64,000 bases of DNA from Noviherbaspirillum cavernae. GTDB taxonomy: Bacteria > Pseudomonadota > Gammaproteobacteria > Burkholderiales > Burkholderiaceae_D. The stretch spans positions 2,728,001 to 2,792,000 of the forward strand of contig NZ_QYUN01000002.1 in assembly GCF_003590875.1 (NCBI RefSeq). The letters are read 5' to 3'. The translations under genes and the position numbers were made by a program. This document shows positions 37,026 to 47,504 of this stretch, piece after piece (the stretch's first letter is position 1; every line of letters begins with the position of its first letter). Under the pieces are notes generated by a model. That model worked only from the letters and a program-made list of their open reading frames with translations, did not search any database and was not told where the DNA came from.

Positions 37026-37060
37026 AAAAAAAAAGCCCGCTGACCTTGCGGTAGCGGGCT
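37026..37060 (-). terminator. Minus-strand intrinsic terminator without an obvious gene
   Basis: AGCCCGCT at 37034-37041 pairs with AGCGGGCT at 37053-37060. The A tract at 37026-37034 becomes nine T on the minus strand. In plus direction the stem is followed by GAATCC, so it cannot end the gntR transcript by the classical mechanism. Confidence 0.65.
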
Positions 37061-37183
37061 GAATCCAATTCAAAGGAGAGTTGGAGGAGACAGATTTCAT
37101 TGTATGGCACCGCATCATATTTTTCCTCTTTATTCTTGTGATAGCAGATATGCGCAATCCTTATATCTGCACGCGACCCACAC

Positions 37184-37208
37184 AAAAAAACGCCCGGCAA
37201 GCCGGGCG
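37184..37208 (-). terminator. Second hairpin with a T tract on the minus strand
   Basis: CGCCCGGC at 37191-37198 and GCCGGGCG at 37201-37208 form an eight-pair stem with a two-base loop. Seven A at 37184-37190 give a T tract on the minus strand; the plus side has only TGTTTGTC. It may act weakly in both directions. Confidence 0.55.
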
Positions 37209-37436
37209 TGTTTGTCTCCTGTCATCCTTGAGCATGGATTTTTTTGATGTCGGCAGATACTACACTACAATCATTCAAACGAAAAACAACAATGATTCAG
37301 GCTTGATGTCGACTTCACTTCCAAGGACCAGGTTTGCCATGCCAGCCTTCCCGGAACTTGAACATTGCCTGAACAGCAATACCTTTTTCACTCCGCATCA
37401 CCCTCGTCGGTACATCCCGACCCGCGCCAGCACCTC

Positions 37437-38015
37437 ATGACCGATCTCCAAAAAGCGGAAGACCGTCCGCGCCCGCAATCCCTGACTGATTTGTTTGTCT
37501 CCTTCACCTTGATTGCCTTGCAAGGTTTCGGCGGCGTGCTGGCCATCATCCAGTACGAACTGGTGGAAAGAAAGCGCTGGCTGAGCAAGGAGGAATTCAT
37601 CGAGGATTGGGCGGTCGCGCAAATCATGCCGGGTCCGAACGTGGTCAACATTTCCCTGATGATCGGCGCGCGCAGTTTCGGACTGCCGGGCGCGATGGCG
37701 GCACTGGCTGGCATGCTGGCGGTGCCGCTGATCGTGCTGTTGCTGCTGGCGCTGGCCTATTCACACTACGCAACGCATCCCGGCGTCACTGGCGCATTGC
37801 GCGGCATGGGCGCGGTCGCCTCGGGGCTGATTATCGCCAGCGGCCTGAAGCTGTTCAATGCCTTGAAGAAGAATCCGCTTGGCATGCCATGGTGCATCGC
37901 GCTCGGATCGCTGTGCTTCATCGCCATCGCGCTGCTGCGCTGGCCGCTGATTTACGTGTTGCTGGGCCTCGGCATCGTCGGCTTCGGGCTGGCTTACCGG
38001 AAATTGAAGCCATGA
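37437..38015 (+). CDS. chrA: Chromate transporter, first half of a split pair
   Basis: The start is ATG 37437 (MTDLQKAEDRPRPQS), giving 192 residues. It holds the CHR family signature FIALQGFGGVLAIIQYE-like region (FTLIALQGFGGVLAIIQYEL), KEEFIEDWAVAQIMPGPNVVN, and about five membrane helices. It is a short-chain CHR protein that needs a partner half to make a full ChrA. The pair is thought to export chromate or a related anion. No ribosome site is visible before the ATG. A 44-codon frame ends in ATGA overlap with it, so coupled translation is possible. Confidence 0.9.
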   Translation: MTDLQKAEDRPRPQSLTDLFVSFTLIALQGFGGVLAIIQYELVERKRWLSKEEFIEDWAVAQIMPGPNVVNISLMIGARSFGLPGAMAALAGMLAVPLIVLLLLALAYSHYATHPGVTGALRGMGAVASGLIIASGLKLFNALKKNPLGMPWCIALGSLCFIAIALLRWPLIYVLLGLGIVGFGLAYRKLKP

Positions 38016-38596
38016 ATTCCGCGCTGCAGATTTCCATGCAATGGAGCGACTGGCTCAACCTGTTCGGCCACTACCTGTTGCTGTCGTTGTTGTCGATCGG
38101 CGGCGCCATCACTACCGCGCCGGAAATGCACCGCTACCTGGTCGACGAGCATCGCTGGCTGACCGACATGCAATTCAATGCGTCGATTTCCATCGCGCAA
38201 GCCGCGCCTGGACCGAACATCCTGTTCGTCGCCTTGATGGGCTGGAACGTCGGCATCAATGCGGGCGGTTTCGGTACCGGCCTGCTGGGCCTGACTCTGA
38301 CGATGGCCGGCATTCTCTTGCCGAGCACCACCCTGACTTACCTGGCGGCGAAATGGGGACACCGCAACCGCGACTTGCGCGCAGTGCGCGCCTTCAAGCT
38401 GGGCCTGAGCCCCATCGTGATCGCACTGGTGATCGCGACCGGCTGGATACTGGCAAGCGCCAACAACAATCCGGCCGAGGATTGGCGGATCTGGCTGCTG
38501 ATCATTGCCACCACGCTCATTGTCTGGCGCACCCGCATTCACTTGCTGTGGTTGCTGGGCGCAGGTGCCTTGCTCGGCTGGTTCGGTCTGATCTGA
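38012..38596 (+). CDS. chrA: Chromate transporter, second half of a split pair
   Basis: The start is ATG 38012, overlapping the stop of the first half (ATGA). The 194-residue protein has SLLSIGGAITTAPEMHRYLV, DMQFNASISIAQAAPGPNILF and five to six membrane helices. The pattern matches the second, inverted-topology half of bidomain ChrA proteins. The two half genes together make one transporter. No chrB regulator is nearby, so the true substrate may not be chromate. Confidence 0.9.
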   Translation: MNSALQISMQWSDWLNLFGHYLLLSLLSIGGAITTAPEMHRYLVDEHRWLTDMQFNASISIAQAAPGPNILFVALMGWNVGINAGGFGTGLLGLTLTMAGILLPSTTLTYLAAKWGHRNRDLRAVRAFKLGLSPIVIALVIATGWILASANNNPAEDWRIWLLIIATTLIVWRTRIHLLWLLGAGALLGWFGLI

Positions 38597-38752
38597 TTTC
38601 GCTTCGGCAATTGTCGAAGGCGCTCGCCCTGCCAATCGCATCACATATCGCCATCAGGCCCGTCCGTTAGTTGACGTTGCATTGCACCACGTCAAAAAGC
38701 CGAACGGACACACGGTCATCATTGCAGATCGGTGACTGCCTTTCGGATTCCG

Positions 38753-40324
38753 ATGCCTCGCTTTCTCTTCAACATCATTTCGTCATGCTGCCGCCAACCG
38801 GCGCTTGCATTGTGTCTGTGCCTGCTGCCGTCGGCGGCGCTGGCCTTCAACTTCGACGACGTCGCGGCAAAAGCGAAACAGCTTGCCGAGAGCCCGTACA
38901 AGAAGCCGGCGAAGAATATTCCGAAGGCGCTCGAAAACATCACCTACGATCAGTACCGCGACATCCGCATGCGGACCGACAAGACGCACTGGCGCAACGC
39001 GAAGCTGCCGTTCGAACTGGCGTTCTTCCACCAGGGATTGTTTTTTGAAAGCCCGGTGAAGATCAATGAGGTGAGCGACAAGAGCGTGCAGGAAATCCGC
39101 TTCGATCCGAAGTCCTACAACTACGGCGCGAATGAAATCAACACGAAGGATTTGACCGGCCTCGGCTTTGCCGGCTTTCGCGTGCACTACAACATCAACA
39201 CGCCGCAATACAAGGATGAAGTGATTGCCTTTCTCGGTGCCAGCTATTTCCGGGCAGTCGGCAAGCGCCAGCTGTACGGTTTGTCGGCGCGCGGGCTGAC
39301 GATCGATACGGCCTTGAATTCCGGCGAGGAGTTTCCGCACTTCACCGAATTCTGGATCGTACGTCCCGACGCGGCGGCGAAGGAATTGACGATCTACGCA
39401 CTGCTCGATTCGCGCCGACTGGCAGGCGCGTACCGCTTCATCGTCAAGCCCGGCGTCGATACCGTGGTCGATGTCAAGACGCAACTTTACTTGCGCGAAA
39501 ACGTCAGCAAGCTTGGCATCGCACCCTTGACCACCATGTTTTTCTTCGGTGAAAACCAGCGTGCGAGCATCGAGGATTATCGGCCCGAAGTGCACGATTC
39601 CGATGGTTTGTCGGTCCAATCCGGAACCGGCGAGTGGTTGTGGCGCCCCTTGGTGAATCCCAAGCGCTTGCTGGTGACTTCGTTTGCCACGATCAATCCT
39701 TCCGGTTTTGGCCTGATGCAACGCGACCGCCACTTCAACAGTTTTGAAGACCTCGAAGCACACTATGAAGCGCGGCCCAGCGCATGGATCGAACCGCTCG
39801 GCGCATGGGGAGCCGGGCGCGTCGAACTCGTGCAGATACCGACGCCGGACGAAACCAATGACAACATCGTGGCGTTCTGGATACCCGATGCCGCGCCGCG
39901 CCCCGGCACGCCGCTCGCTTTCGAATATCGGGTGCTGTGGCAAAAGGACGTCGAGAAGCGCCCGCCACTGTCATGGGTGACACAAACGCGGCGCGGCCAC
40001 GGCTATCGGCGCAAGCCGGATGACAGCATCGCGTTTCTGGTCGATTTCGAAGGCCCGGCGCTGAAGAAACTGCAGAATGAAACGAGCGGAACGAATGGAA
40101 CAAATGGGATGAATGGAGCGAAAGTCGAAGCCATCGTCACCATCGACAGCAACGGCAAGCTGCTCGAAACCAATGCCTACCCGAACGAAACGACCGGAGG
40201 ATGGCGCATGACGATCCGCATGCGCCGCATCGACGACAAGAAGCCGGTGGAAATGCGCGGCTACCTGCACAGCAACAACGAAACCCTGTCCGAAACGTGG
40301 AGTTACATACTGCCTCCGGACTGA
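38753..40324 (+). CDS. opgG: Glucan biosynthesis protein OpgG (periplasmic)
   Basis: I prefer ATG 38753 ([20 protein letters not shown]) over ATG 38732, because the signal peptide is then compact, cleaving near [11 protein letters not shown]. The 523-residue protein has [12 protein letters not shown], then the OpgG core: [35 protein letters not shown] and [11 protein letters not shown]. It acts in the periplasm in making branched osmoregulated glucans. A low-complexity insert, [12 protein letters not shown], sits near residue 450. OpgH follows directly. Confidence 0.92.
   Translation: MPRFLFNIISSCCRQPALALCLCLLPSAALAFNFDDVAAKAKQLAESPYKKPAKNIPKALENITYDQYRDIRMRTDKTHWRNAKLPFELAFFHQGLFFESPVKINEVSDKSVQEIRFDPKSYNYGANEINTKDLTGLGFAGFRVHYNINTPQYKDEVIAFLGASYFRAVGKRQLYGLSARGLTIDTALNSGEEFPHFTEFWIVRPDAAAKELTIYALLDSRRLAGAYRFIVKPGVDTVVDVKTQLYLRENVSKLGIAPLTTMFFFGENQRASIEDYRPEVHDSDGLSVQSGTGEWLWRPLVNPKRLLVTSFATINPSGFGLMQRDRHFNSFEDLEAHYEARPSAWIEPLGAWGAGRVELVQIPTPDETNDNIVAFWIPDAAPRPGTPLAFEYRVLWQKDVEKRPPLSWVTQTRRGHGYRRKPDDSIAFLVDFEGPALKKLQNETSGTNGTNGMNGAKVEAIVTIDSNGKLLETNAYPNETTGGWRMTIRMRRIDDKKPVEMRGYLHSNNETLSETWSYILPPD
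40089..40124 (+). repeat. Nine-base tandem repeat inside opgG
   Basis: GAACGAATG, GAACAAATG, GGATGAATG and GAGCGAAAG stand in tandem, each nine bases, encoding the tripeptides GTN, GTN, GMN and GAK. It stays in frame, so copy-number change would lengthen a surface loop, not break the gene. Confidence 0.6.
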
Positions 40325-40347
40325 GCCGCGATGCGGCACAGTCGGTC

Positions 40348-42894
40348 TTGCCTTTGCCGCACTCGCAGCTGTGCGCAAGTTATCTTGCGCGGCTGCCGCT
40401 GTCATCCGTCATGCGCCGCAGCATCGCCGCAGGCGTGGACGAGCATGCCGACCATGACGACCTGATACCGCGCGCAGCGATGACGCGGCTGCACCAGGTG
40501 CTCGCCGGCGAACGCGCCAGCGAGGATAATCCGGCATACGCGTCGATCGATGCGCGGCTCGGCTTGTGCTACCGGCCGCTGCCGTCGCTGGCAACGCGTC
40601 GCGATGCGTCGGCGCCGTCACCGCACAGCGCGGACCGGTTCGACGGCCGCTTGCCCCTCGCGCCGCCGCTCAACCGGGCATCAATGGTGCCGTATCCGTG
40701 GGGCGCGCTGAATCCGCTGGTGCGCTGGATCAGGAAGGCGATCCGCCGTCCGCATCACTGGAGTACGCGCCGATCCGACGACGACTCCGGCAACACCGCG
40801 CGCCAGCCGTGGCCCGCCGCGACGCCCGAGATTCCGGAAGACACGGTCGATGCCCCCGATCCGCGCGGTGGCTGGCAGAACAACGGCAACGTCCGGCGCA
40901 TCGTGTTGTTGACCCTGATGCTGATCCAGACCGCACTGGCGACGCACTTCATGCGCCAGGTTCTGCCCTACCAGGGAAGCCAGCCGCTCGAGCTGGCGCT
41001 GCTGGCCCTGTTCGCGATTCTGTTCTGCTGGGTATCGGCCGGATTCTGGACGGCGATGACCGGATTCCTCGTTTTGCTGCGCGGCACCGACCGCTACATC
41101 ATCTCGCGCCACGCCGGCGGCAATGCACCGATCGATGCAGCCGCGCGGACCGCTATCGTCATGCCGATCTGCAACGAGGACGTGGCGCGGGTGATGGCCG
41201 GCCTGCGTGCGACCTACGAATCCGTGGCGCGCACGAACGACGCCGACCGCTTCGATTTCTTCATCCTGAGCGACAGCAATGAAAGCGACATCTGCACCGC
41301 CGAAGTGGCGGGCTGGGCCGATCTGTGCCGCGCCGTGAACGGCTTCGGCCGCATCTTCTATCGCCGGCGTCATCGGCGCGTCAAGCGCAAGAGTGGCAAC
41401 ATCGATGACTTCTGCCGCCGCTGGGGCAAGGACTATCGCTACATGATCGTGCTCGACGCCGACAGCGTGATGAGCGGCGCGTGCCTGACCACGCTGGTGC
41501 GTTTGATGGAAGCCAATCCCGGCGCCGGCATCATCCAGACCGCGCCGCGTGCTGCCGGGCGCGACACCCTGTATGCGCGCATCCAGCAGTTTTCGACCAG
41601 CGTGTACGGTCCGCTGTTCACCGCCGGCCTGCACTACTGGCAACTGGGCGAATCGCATTACTGGGGACACAACGCGATCATTCGCCTCGCGCCGTTCATG
41701 CGTCATTGCGCACTCGCGCCGCTGCCCGGACACGGTTCGCTGGCCGGCGAAATCCTGTCGCACGATTTCGTGGAAGCGGCGCTGATGCGGCGCGCGGGCT
41801 GGGCGGTGTGGATCGCGTACGACCTCGACGGCAGCTACGAGGAAATGCCGCCCAATCTGCTGGACGAATTGAATCGCGACCGGCGCTGGTGTCACGGCAA
41901 CCTGATGAACTTCCGCCTGTTCGCGGCGCGCGGCATGCATCCGGTGCACCGCGCCGTGTTCGTCACCGGCGTGATGGCCTATCTATCTGCACCATTGTGG
42001 TTCATGTTTCTTGCCATATCGACCGCCCTGCTGGCGCTTCACTCGCTGACCGAGCCGCAGTACTTCATCGAGCCGCGCCAGTTGTTCCCGATCTGGCCGC
42101 AATGGCATCCGGAAAAAGCGATCGGCCTGTTTACCGCGACCGCGACGCTGCTGCTGCTGCCGAAATTCCTGAGCGTGCTGCTGATCTGTGCGCGCGGCGC
42201 GCGGCAGTACGGCGGCGCATTGCACCTGATCGCGAGCATGGCGATCGAGATCGTTTTTTCGATGCTGCTCGCGCCGCTGAGGATGCTGTTCCACACGCTG
42301 TTCGTCGCCGCCGCCTACCTCGGCTGGGCGATCCGATGGAAGTCGCCGCCGCGCGCGGATTCGGAGACGACGTGGGGCGAAGCCTTGCGCAAGCACGGCT
42401 GGCATACCGCACTCGGGCTCGCGTGGGGCATCGGCGTGTATTGGCTCAATCCATCGTTCCTGCCCTGGCTGCTGCCGATCGCTGGTGCACTGGCGCTGGC
42501 GATACCGCTGTCGGTCCTGTCAAGCCGCATCTCGCTGGGCCGTCTGTTCCGCCGCGCGCACCTGTTCGTGATACCGGAAGAAAGCACGCCGCCGGTGGAA
42601 TTGCGCGAGACCTTCGCGCATGTCGGCATGGCTGATGCGTCGCCGGATTTCATCGATGCGGTCGTCGATCCGCGCATCAATGCCTTGATGTGCGCAGCCG
42701 CCACCGCGCATCCGGCGCTGCCATCCGGCAGCCGCCAGGCGCGGGCACGACTCGCGCAGACCGCGCTGCAATCGGGCCCCGATGCGCTGACCAATACCCA
42801 GCGAAACATCCTGCTCGCCGACCCTCTCGCATTATCACAATTGCATCTGGATGCATGGACCTCCGAGCGTGCACACCATGCATGGCGACAGTGA
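40348..42894 (+). CDS. opgH: Glucan glucosyltransferase OpgH (membrane)
   Basis: The start is uncertain. There is no in-frame ATG right after the opgG stop; TTG 40348 or 40354 fits the conserved N-terminus ([12 protein letters not shown]), while the first ATG is 40411. About 848 residues. It has a GT2 domain with [14 protein letters not shown] and [17 protein letters not shown] (DxD), then [11 protein letters not shown]. There are several membrane helices before and after. It polymerises the linear beta-1,2 glucan backbone from UDP-glucose across the inner membrane. It should be co-transcribed with opgG. Confidence 0.9.
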   Translation: MPLPHSQLCASYLARLPLSSVMRRSIAAGVDEHADHDDLIPRAAMTRLHQVLAGERASEDNPAYASIDARLGLCYRPLPSLATRRDASAPSPHSADRFDGRLPLAPPLNRASMVPYPWGALNPLVRWIRKAIRRPHHWSTRRSDDDSGNTARQPWPAATPEIPEDTVDAPDPRGGWQNNGNVRRIVLLTLMLIQTALATHFMRQVLPYQGSQPLELALLALFAILFCWVSAGFWTAMTGFLVLLRGTDRYIISRHAGGNAPIDAAARTAIVMPICNEDVARVMAGLRATYESVARTNDADRFDFFILSDSNESDICTAEVAGWADLCRAVNGFGRIFYRRRHRRVKRKSGNIDDFCRRWGKDYRYMIVLDADSVMSGACLTTLVRLMEANPGAGIIQTAPRAAGRDTLYARIQQFSTSVYGPLFTAGLHYWQLGESHYWGHNAIIRLAPFMRHCALAPLPGHGSLAGEILSHDFVEAALMRRAGWAVWIAYDLDGSYEEMPPNLLDELNRDRRWCHGNLMNFRLFAARGMHPVHRAVFVTGVMAYLSAPLWFMFLAISTALLALHSLTEPQYFIEPRQLFPIWPQWHPEKAIGLFTATATLLLLPKFLSVLLICARGARQYGGALHLIASMAIEIVFSMLLAPLRMLFHTLFVAAAYLGWAIRWKSPPRADSETTWGEALRKHGWHTALGLAWGIGVYWLNPSFLPWLLPIAGALALAIPLSVLSSRISLGRLFRRAHLFVIPEESTPPVELRETFAHVGMADASPDFIDAVVDPRINALMCAAATAHPALPSGSRQARARLAQTALQSGPDALTNTQRNILLADPLALSQLHLDAWTSERAHHAWRQ

Positions 42895-43201
42895 GCGATC
42901 GCCGTTTTGTTGAAATGGAAACAGTGCCTTGCATGAGGCCGAGGATTCCTTGAACACGCGCCGTCGGTGGTCCTGCCATGAACATGGTAGGACAATTCCT
43001 ACGCCACGCTTGCGGCCCTTCACTCGCCTGCAAAAACTCAATACAATCTGTCGCGCTCGTCGATGCAAATGGCGTTTCCGACTCGCATGGCTGCAGTCTC
43101 TGTACAAAATTTGCGACGCATGCAGCGTTTTTTCCTTTTGAGAATGATGTTCAAAAGAAATACCAGTGCTAGAATGAACGGCACTTTTTTATGGAGGCTC
43201 A
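42895..43201. other. Intergenic region carrying the HU promoter
   Basis: About 300 bases with no credible gene. CTAGAAT at 43170-43176 is a likely -10 box for the HU gene, but I do not see a good -35 at 17 bases. TATGGAGG right before the ATG is the ribosome site. No RNA gene is seen. Confidence 0.4.
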
Positions 43202-43486
43202 ATGAACAAAACAGAACTGGTCGACGCTATTGCAGCTGATTGCGACATTTCCAAGGCATCTGCACAACGTGCTCTCGATTCGCTGATCGAAAACATCGTG
43301 AAGACCGTGACCAAGGGCGGCACGGTGCAACTGGTCGGTTTCGGATCGTTCGGATCCGGCAAGCGTGCAGCACGCACCGGCCGCAACCCGCGCACCGGCG
43401 AAGCGATCAAGATTGCAGCAGCCAAGACAGTCAAGTTCAGCGCAGGCAAGGCATTCAAGGATGCCGTGAACAAAGTCAAGAAGTAA
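43202..43486 (+). CDS. hup: HU-family DNA-binding protein
   Basis: A 94-residue basic protein beginning [20 protein letters not shown]. It has the HU signature [21 protein letters not shown] and the DNA-arm tip [12 protein letters not shown], ending NKVKK. It bends and compacts DNA as a dimer in the nucleoid. A GGAGG lies seven bases before the ATG. It is monocistronic with a terminator about 50 bases after the stop. A Cys (residue 14) is unusual for HU but not in the DNA-binding part. Confidence 0.95.
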   Translation: MNKTELVDAIAADCDISKASAQRALDSLIENIVKTVTKGGTVQLVGFGSFGSGKRAARTGRNPRTGEAIKIAAAKTVKFSAGKAFKDAVNKVKK

Positions 43487-43532
43487 TTCTCGGTGCATCG
43501 GTGTCACAGCCGATTCGATATTCGAGATCAAG

Positions 43533-43562
43533 AAAGCCTGGCCGAAACGCCAGGCTTTTTTC
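43533..43562 (+). terminator. Rho-independent terminator of the HU gene
   Basis: AAAGCCTGG at 43533-43541 pairs with CCAGGCTTT at 43550-43558, followed by TTTT. It lies about 50 bases after the hup stop codon. Confidence 0.88.
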
Positions 43563-43741
43563 ATGGGCACAAGCAATATCGAGCGAGAGTCCTCACATGC
43601 GTTCGGAATGACAGCACCCGCTCCAACCGGTCTTTACATGGCACGGAGAACCGCACTGGAAGCGCTCGCTTTCTCCACGCAATCTTGCGATGTCCGCACT
43701 TCACGCCGCATCGCCATTCGTTCCGGCAAAGGGTTCCGACC

Positions 43742-44179
43742 TCATCCTGCATGCGCCCTGGCCCACGCCACAATTCGGCCGGCATCCATCGCGCCGGCCT
43801 GACGCGCGACTTCACGCCCGCTCTTGAATAATGCCAGCGTGGGGATGCTGCGAATTGCATAGCGCGCAGCAATGTCCTGCGCTGCTTCGGTATTGAGCTT
43901 GACCACGCGCATGTCAGGCTCCAGCATCTGTGCCGCCTGCGCATAGGCCGGTGCCATCATGCGACAGGGGCCGCACCACGGCGCCCAGAAATCCACCAGT
44001 ACCGGAATGTCATTGCGCTCGATGTGCCTGGCGAATCCCGCGCCATCGAGCTCGGCGGGATGCCCGTTGAACATGCCGCGCCCGCATTTTCCGCAAACGG
44101 GCTGCTCATGCAATTTGACGGCAGGCACGCGGTTCACCGTGGCGCAGTGCGGGCAGACGATATGCAGCGAATCGCTCAT
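43742..44179 (-). CDS. trxC: Thioredoxin 2 (zinc-binding type)
   Basis: The start is ATG 44179, two bases after the maeB stop; a TTG six bases upstream is also open. The 145-residue product has an N-terminal zinc ribbon with CPHC and CGKC, then a thioredoxin domain with the active site FWAPWCGPCRMM and the cis-Pro loop SIPTLALF. TrxC reduces disulfides in the cytoplasm under oxidative stress. It is the last gene of maeB-trxC. Confidence 0.94.
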   Translation of the reverse strand: MSDSLHIVCPHCATVNRVPAVKLHEQPVCGKCGRGMFNGHPAELDGAGFARHIERNDIPVLVDFWAPWCGPCRMMAPAYAQAAQMLEPDMRVVKLNTEAAQDIAARYAIRSIPTLALFKSGREVARQAGAMDAGRIVAWARAHAG

Positions 44180-44181
44180 GC

Positions 44182-46491
44182 TCAACCCGCCTTTTCCGCA
44201 TCGATCACGTCGGCCACCGCGACCGCCGTCATGTTGACGATGCGCCGCGTGGTGGCGGCAGGGTTCAGGATATGCACCGGCTTGGCCGTACCGAGCAAAA
44301 TCGGCCCCACCGTCACGCCCTGCCCGCCGGTGATCTTCAGCAGGTTGAAGGCGATGTTAGCCGCGTCCAGCGTGGGCATCACCAGCAGGTTGGCGCTGCC
44401 GGCCAGCGTGCTGTGCGGCAGGAAGTGACGGCGCACGTCTTCCACCAGCGCGGCATCGCCCTGCAGCTCGCCCTCGACTTCCAGATGCGGCGCGGAACGC
44501 GCGAGGATGTCGCGCGCCATGCGCATCTTGAGCGCGGATGGCCGGGTGGACGAGCCGAACATCGAGTGCGACAGCATCGCCACCTTGGGCTGCAGGCCGA
44601 AGCGCATGACTTCCTTCGCCGCCAGCTTCGTGATAGCGGCGAGTTCTTCGGCACTCGGATCGTCGTTGACGTAGGTGTCGGTGATGAACAGCGTGTACTT
44701 TTCCAGCATCAGCGCATTCATCGCTGCCAGCGCATTGACGCCGGGGGCCATGCCGATCACATCGCGCACGTGTTCCAGATGGGCATCGAAGCGCCCGATC
44801 GTGCCACACAACATGGCGTCGGCATCGCCCATATGCATCAGCATCGCGCCGATCAGCGTATTCGAGCGTCGCAATGCCGCCTTCGCCATGTCAGGCGTGA
44901 TGCCGTCGCGGCCGCGCAGACGCTGATATTCCTCGTGATAGGCGCGGTAGCGCGGATCTTCCTCCGGGTTGACGAGTTCGAAATCCGTGCCCGCTTTCAG
45001 GCGCAGGCCCGCCTTCTGGATGCGCATCTCGATCACGTGCGGTCGTCCGATCAGCGTCGGCTTCGCCAGTCCTTCATCGACCACGGTCTGCACCGCGCGC
45101 AAGACACGCTCTTCCTCGCCCTCGGCATACGCCACGCGCCGGGGATCGTTCTTTGCGGCAGAGAATACCGGCTTCATGATGAGGCCGGTGTGATAGACAT
45201 ATGTACTGAGCTGCTGGCGGTATGCGGCCGGATTCTGGATCGGACGCGCCGCCACGCCGGATTCCTCTGCCGCCTTGGCCACGGCCGGCGCGATCTTTTC
45301 AATCAAGCGCGGATCGAAGGGCTTGGGAATGATGTACTCCGGTCCGAAACTCAGTTCCTGACCGGCGTACGCGGCGGCCACCGTGTCGGTGGTTTCGGCC
45401 TCGGCCAGTTCCGCGATCGCCTTCACGCAGGCCAGCTTCATCTCCTCGGTGATCTTGCTCGCGCCGCAATCGAGCGCGCCGCGGAAGATGTACGGGAAGC
45501 ACAGCACGTTGTTGACCTGGTTCGGATAGTCGGAGCGACCGGTCGCGATGATGCAGTCGGGTCGCGCAGCCTTCGCCACTTCCGGCCTGATCTCCGGTTC
45601 GGGATTGGCGAGCGCGAGGATGATCGGCCTGTCGGCCATGGTCTTGACCATCTCGCCGGACAGCACGCCGGCGGTGGAGCAGCCGAGAAACACGTCCGCG
45701 CCCTTGATGATGTCGGCCAGCGTGCGCGCATCGGTTTGCTGCGCATACCGTTGCTTGTTGACTTCCATGTTGGCCTCGCGGCCGATGTAGATCACGCCTT
45801 TCGAGTCGGTCACGAAAATATTCTCGCGCTTGACGCCGACGCTGACCATCGTGTCGAGACAGGCGATGGCGGCAGCCCCTGCACCGGAAACGGCGAGCTT
45901 GATCGTCCCGATTTCCTTGCCGACCACCTTCAAGCCATTGAGCAATGCCGCCGTCGAAATGATCGCCGTGCCGTGCTGGTCGTCGTGGAAGACCGGTATG
46001 TTCATGCGCTCGCGCAGCTTCCGTTCGATGTAGAAGCATTCGGGCGCCTTGATGTCCTCCAGGTTGATGCCGCCGACGGTCGGCTCCAGCATCGCGATCG
46101 CATCCACCAGCTTGTCGGGATCGTGTTCCGCCAGCTCGATGTCGAACACGTCGATGCCGGCGAACTTCTTGAACAGACAGCCCTTGCCTTCCATCACCGG
46201 CTTGCCGGCGAGCGGGCCGATGTTGCCCAGGCCGAGCACGGCGGTGCCGTTGGTGACGACCGCGACGAGATTGGCGCGCGACGTATATTCAGCCGCGGTG
46301 GCGGGATCCCTGGCAATTTCCTCGCAGGCGTAGGCGACGCCCGGCGAATAGGCGAGAGAAAGATCGCGCTGATTGGACAGGGCCTTGGTGGCGACGACTT
46401 CGATCTTGCCGCGCGTCGGGCTGCGGTGGTATTCCAGCGCGGCTTCGCGCAGCTGGTTTTCCTTGCGTGTGTCGGATTCGTTCTGGTTCAT
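44182..46491 (-). CDS. maeB: NADP-dependent malic enzyme with phosphotransacetylase-like C-terminus
   Basis: The start is ATG 46491 ([20 protein letters not shown]), giving 769 residues. The N-terminal about 430 residues are the malic enzyme ([35 protein letters not shown]). The C-terminal about 330 residues are a Pta-like domain, usually regulatory (acetyl-CoA sensing). It oxidatively decarboxylates malate to pyruvate, making NADPH for lipid or PHA synthesis. A thioredoxin gene follows immediately. Confidence 0.95.
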   Translation of the reverse strand: MNQNESDTRKENQLREAALEYHRSPTRGKIEVVATKALSNQRDLSLAYSPGVAYACEEIARDPATAAEYTSRANLVAVVTNGTAVLGLGNIGPLAGKPVMEGKGCLFKKFAGIDVFDIELAEHDPDKLVDAIAMLEPTVGGINLEDIKAPECFYIERKLRERMNIPVFHDDQHGTAIISTAALLNGLKVVGKEIGTIKLAVSGAGAAAIACLDTMVSVGVKRENIFVTDSKGVIYIGREANMEVNKQRYAQQTDARTLADIIKGADVFLGCSTAGVLSGEMVKTMADRPIILALANPEPEIRPEVAKAARPDCIIATGRSDYPNQVNNVLCFPYIFRGALDCGASKITEEMKLACVKAIAELAEAETTDTVAAAYAGQELSFGPEYIIPKPFDPRLIEKIAPAVAKAAEESGVAARPIQNPAAYRQQLSTYVYHTGLIMKPVFSAAKNDPRRVAYAEGEEERVLRAVQTVVDEGLAKPTLIGRPHVIEMRIQKAGLRLKAGTDFELVNPEEDPRYRAYHEEYQRLRGRDGITPDMAKAALRRSNTLIGAMLMHMGDADAMLCGTIGRFDAHLEHVRDVIGMAPGVNALAAMNALMLEKYTLFITDTYVNDDPSAEELAAITKLAAKEVMRFGLQPKVAMLSHSMFGSSTRPSALKMRMARDILARSAPHLEVEGELQGDAALVEDVRRHFLPHSTLAGSANLLVMPTLDAANIAFNLLKITGGQGVTVGPILLGTAKPVHILNPAATTRRIVNMTAVAVADVIDAEKAG

Positions 46492-46705
46492 GGCAGTCAC
46501 CGGATTGAAGGGGCGGCAGTATTCATTGAAACAGGGGACAATGTGATGCTGATTTGCATCTTGTTGTCGGCGCTGACGAGAATGACGTTCTGGGTAACAT
46601 GTGTTTTCCACCCTAACTCTTTGCCTCATCGGTAGTTTGATTCTCGTCTAAAACGAGAACGCAAACGCCAGCTGATACATCTGTTTCATCATGGAGGAAA
46701 AACAA

Positions 46706-47461
46706 ATGACATCGAACAAAATCGCTCTCGTTACCGGCGCGGGTTCCGGCATCGGCAAGCATGTCGCGCTTGCCTTGTTGCGCGAGGGCTATTCCGTGGT
46801 GCTGGCCGGACGCCGGCGCGAGCAGCTCGAACAGACCGCGCAACTGGGCGCGGTGGCCGGCGCGCGTTCGCTGGTGGTGCCGACGGACGTCAGCGACCCC
46901 GCCTCGGTAAAAGCGTTGTTCGCACAGACAAAGGAAGCCTTCGGCCGGCTCGACCTGTTGTTCAACAATGCGGGCGTGTTCGCCGTCTCCGTCTCGCTGG
47001 AAGACTTGCCGTATGAGCAATGGAAGGCGGCTGTCGATGTCAACCTGTCCGGCGCATTCCTGTGCACGCAGGAGGCGTTCAAATTAATGAAGGAGCAGCA
47101 GCCGCGCGGCGGCCGCATCATCAACAACGGCTCGATCTCGGCGCATGCGCCGCGTCCCAACTCGGTGGCCTACACCTCCACCAAGCACGCCATCACCGGC
47201 CTGACGAAATCGACCTCGCTGGACGGCAGGAAATATGACATCGCCTGCGGCCAGATCGATATCGGCAATGCCTCGACCGACATGACGGAAACCATGAGCA
47301 AGGGCATCCTGCAGCCGAACGGCGCGCTCGCGATCGAGGCGACGATGGATGTCGAACATGTCGCGCGTGCGGTGCTGTACATGGCGAGCCTGCCGCTGGA
47401 TGCCAATGTGCAATTCATGACAGTGATGGCAACCAAGATGCCGTTCATCGGCAGGGGATGA
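46706..47461 (+). CDS. Short-chain dehydrogenase/reductase
   Basis: The start is ATG 46706, because GGAGGAAAAACAA stands just before it. The 251-residue protein has [36 protein letters not shown], the catalytic Ser in NNGSISAHA, and [14 protein letters not shown]. It is a classical SDR with NAD(P) preference not decidable by eye. It is followed after 43 bases by a thiolase-like gene on the same strand, so a shared role in acyl or steroid-like substrates is possible. I cannot name the substrate. Confidence 0.88.
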   Translation: MTSNKIALVTGAGSGIGKHVALALLREGYSVVLAGRRREQLEQTAQLGAVAGARSLVVPTDVSDPASVKALFAQTKEAFGRLDLLFNNAGVFAVSVSLEDLPYEQWKAAVDVNLSGAFLCTQEAFKLMKEQQPRGGRIINNGSISAHAPRPNSVAYTSTKHAITGLTKSTSLDGRKYDIACGQIDIGNASTDMTETMSKGILQPNGALAIEATMDVEHVARAVLYMASLPLDANVQFMTVMATKMPFIGRG

Positions 47462-47504
47462 ATGGGGTTATGCAATAGCTCGATACAACAACATGGAGGA
47501 TGAC

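Larger units (their letters stand above)
36992..37305. other. Region holding two minus-strand-facing hairpins; no credible gene
   Basis: It lies after the GntR gene. It holds the two terminator-like hairpins listed separately and an inverted repeat, GCAGATAT at 37144-37151 with ATATCTGC at 37163-37170. No minus-strand gene feeds those hairpins, so a small minus-strand RNA is possible. A 44-codon frame, 37306-37440, follows and overlaps the chrA start by ATGA; it has no homology I know. Confidence 0.4.

Noticed and set aside
37026..37157. A minus-strand leader peptide reading NWIQPATARSAGFFF, like an attenuator
   Set aside because: ARSAGFFF is just what the terminator stem and T tract encode; no biosynthetic gene follows on that strand.
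43563..43741. Short plus-strand frames after the HU terminator
   Set aside because: No homology or ribosome site, and they overlap the 3' end of trxC on the other strand.
44272..46635. A 787-codon frame antisense to maeB
   Set aside because: The complementary frame is a complete malic enzyme; this one has no recognisable domain.
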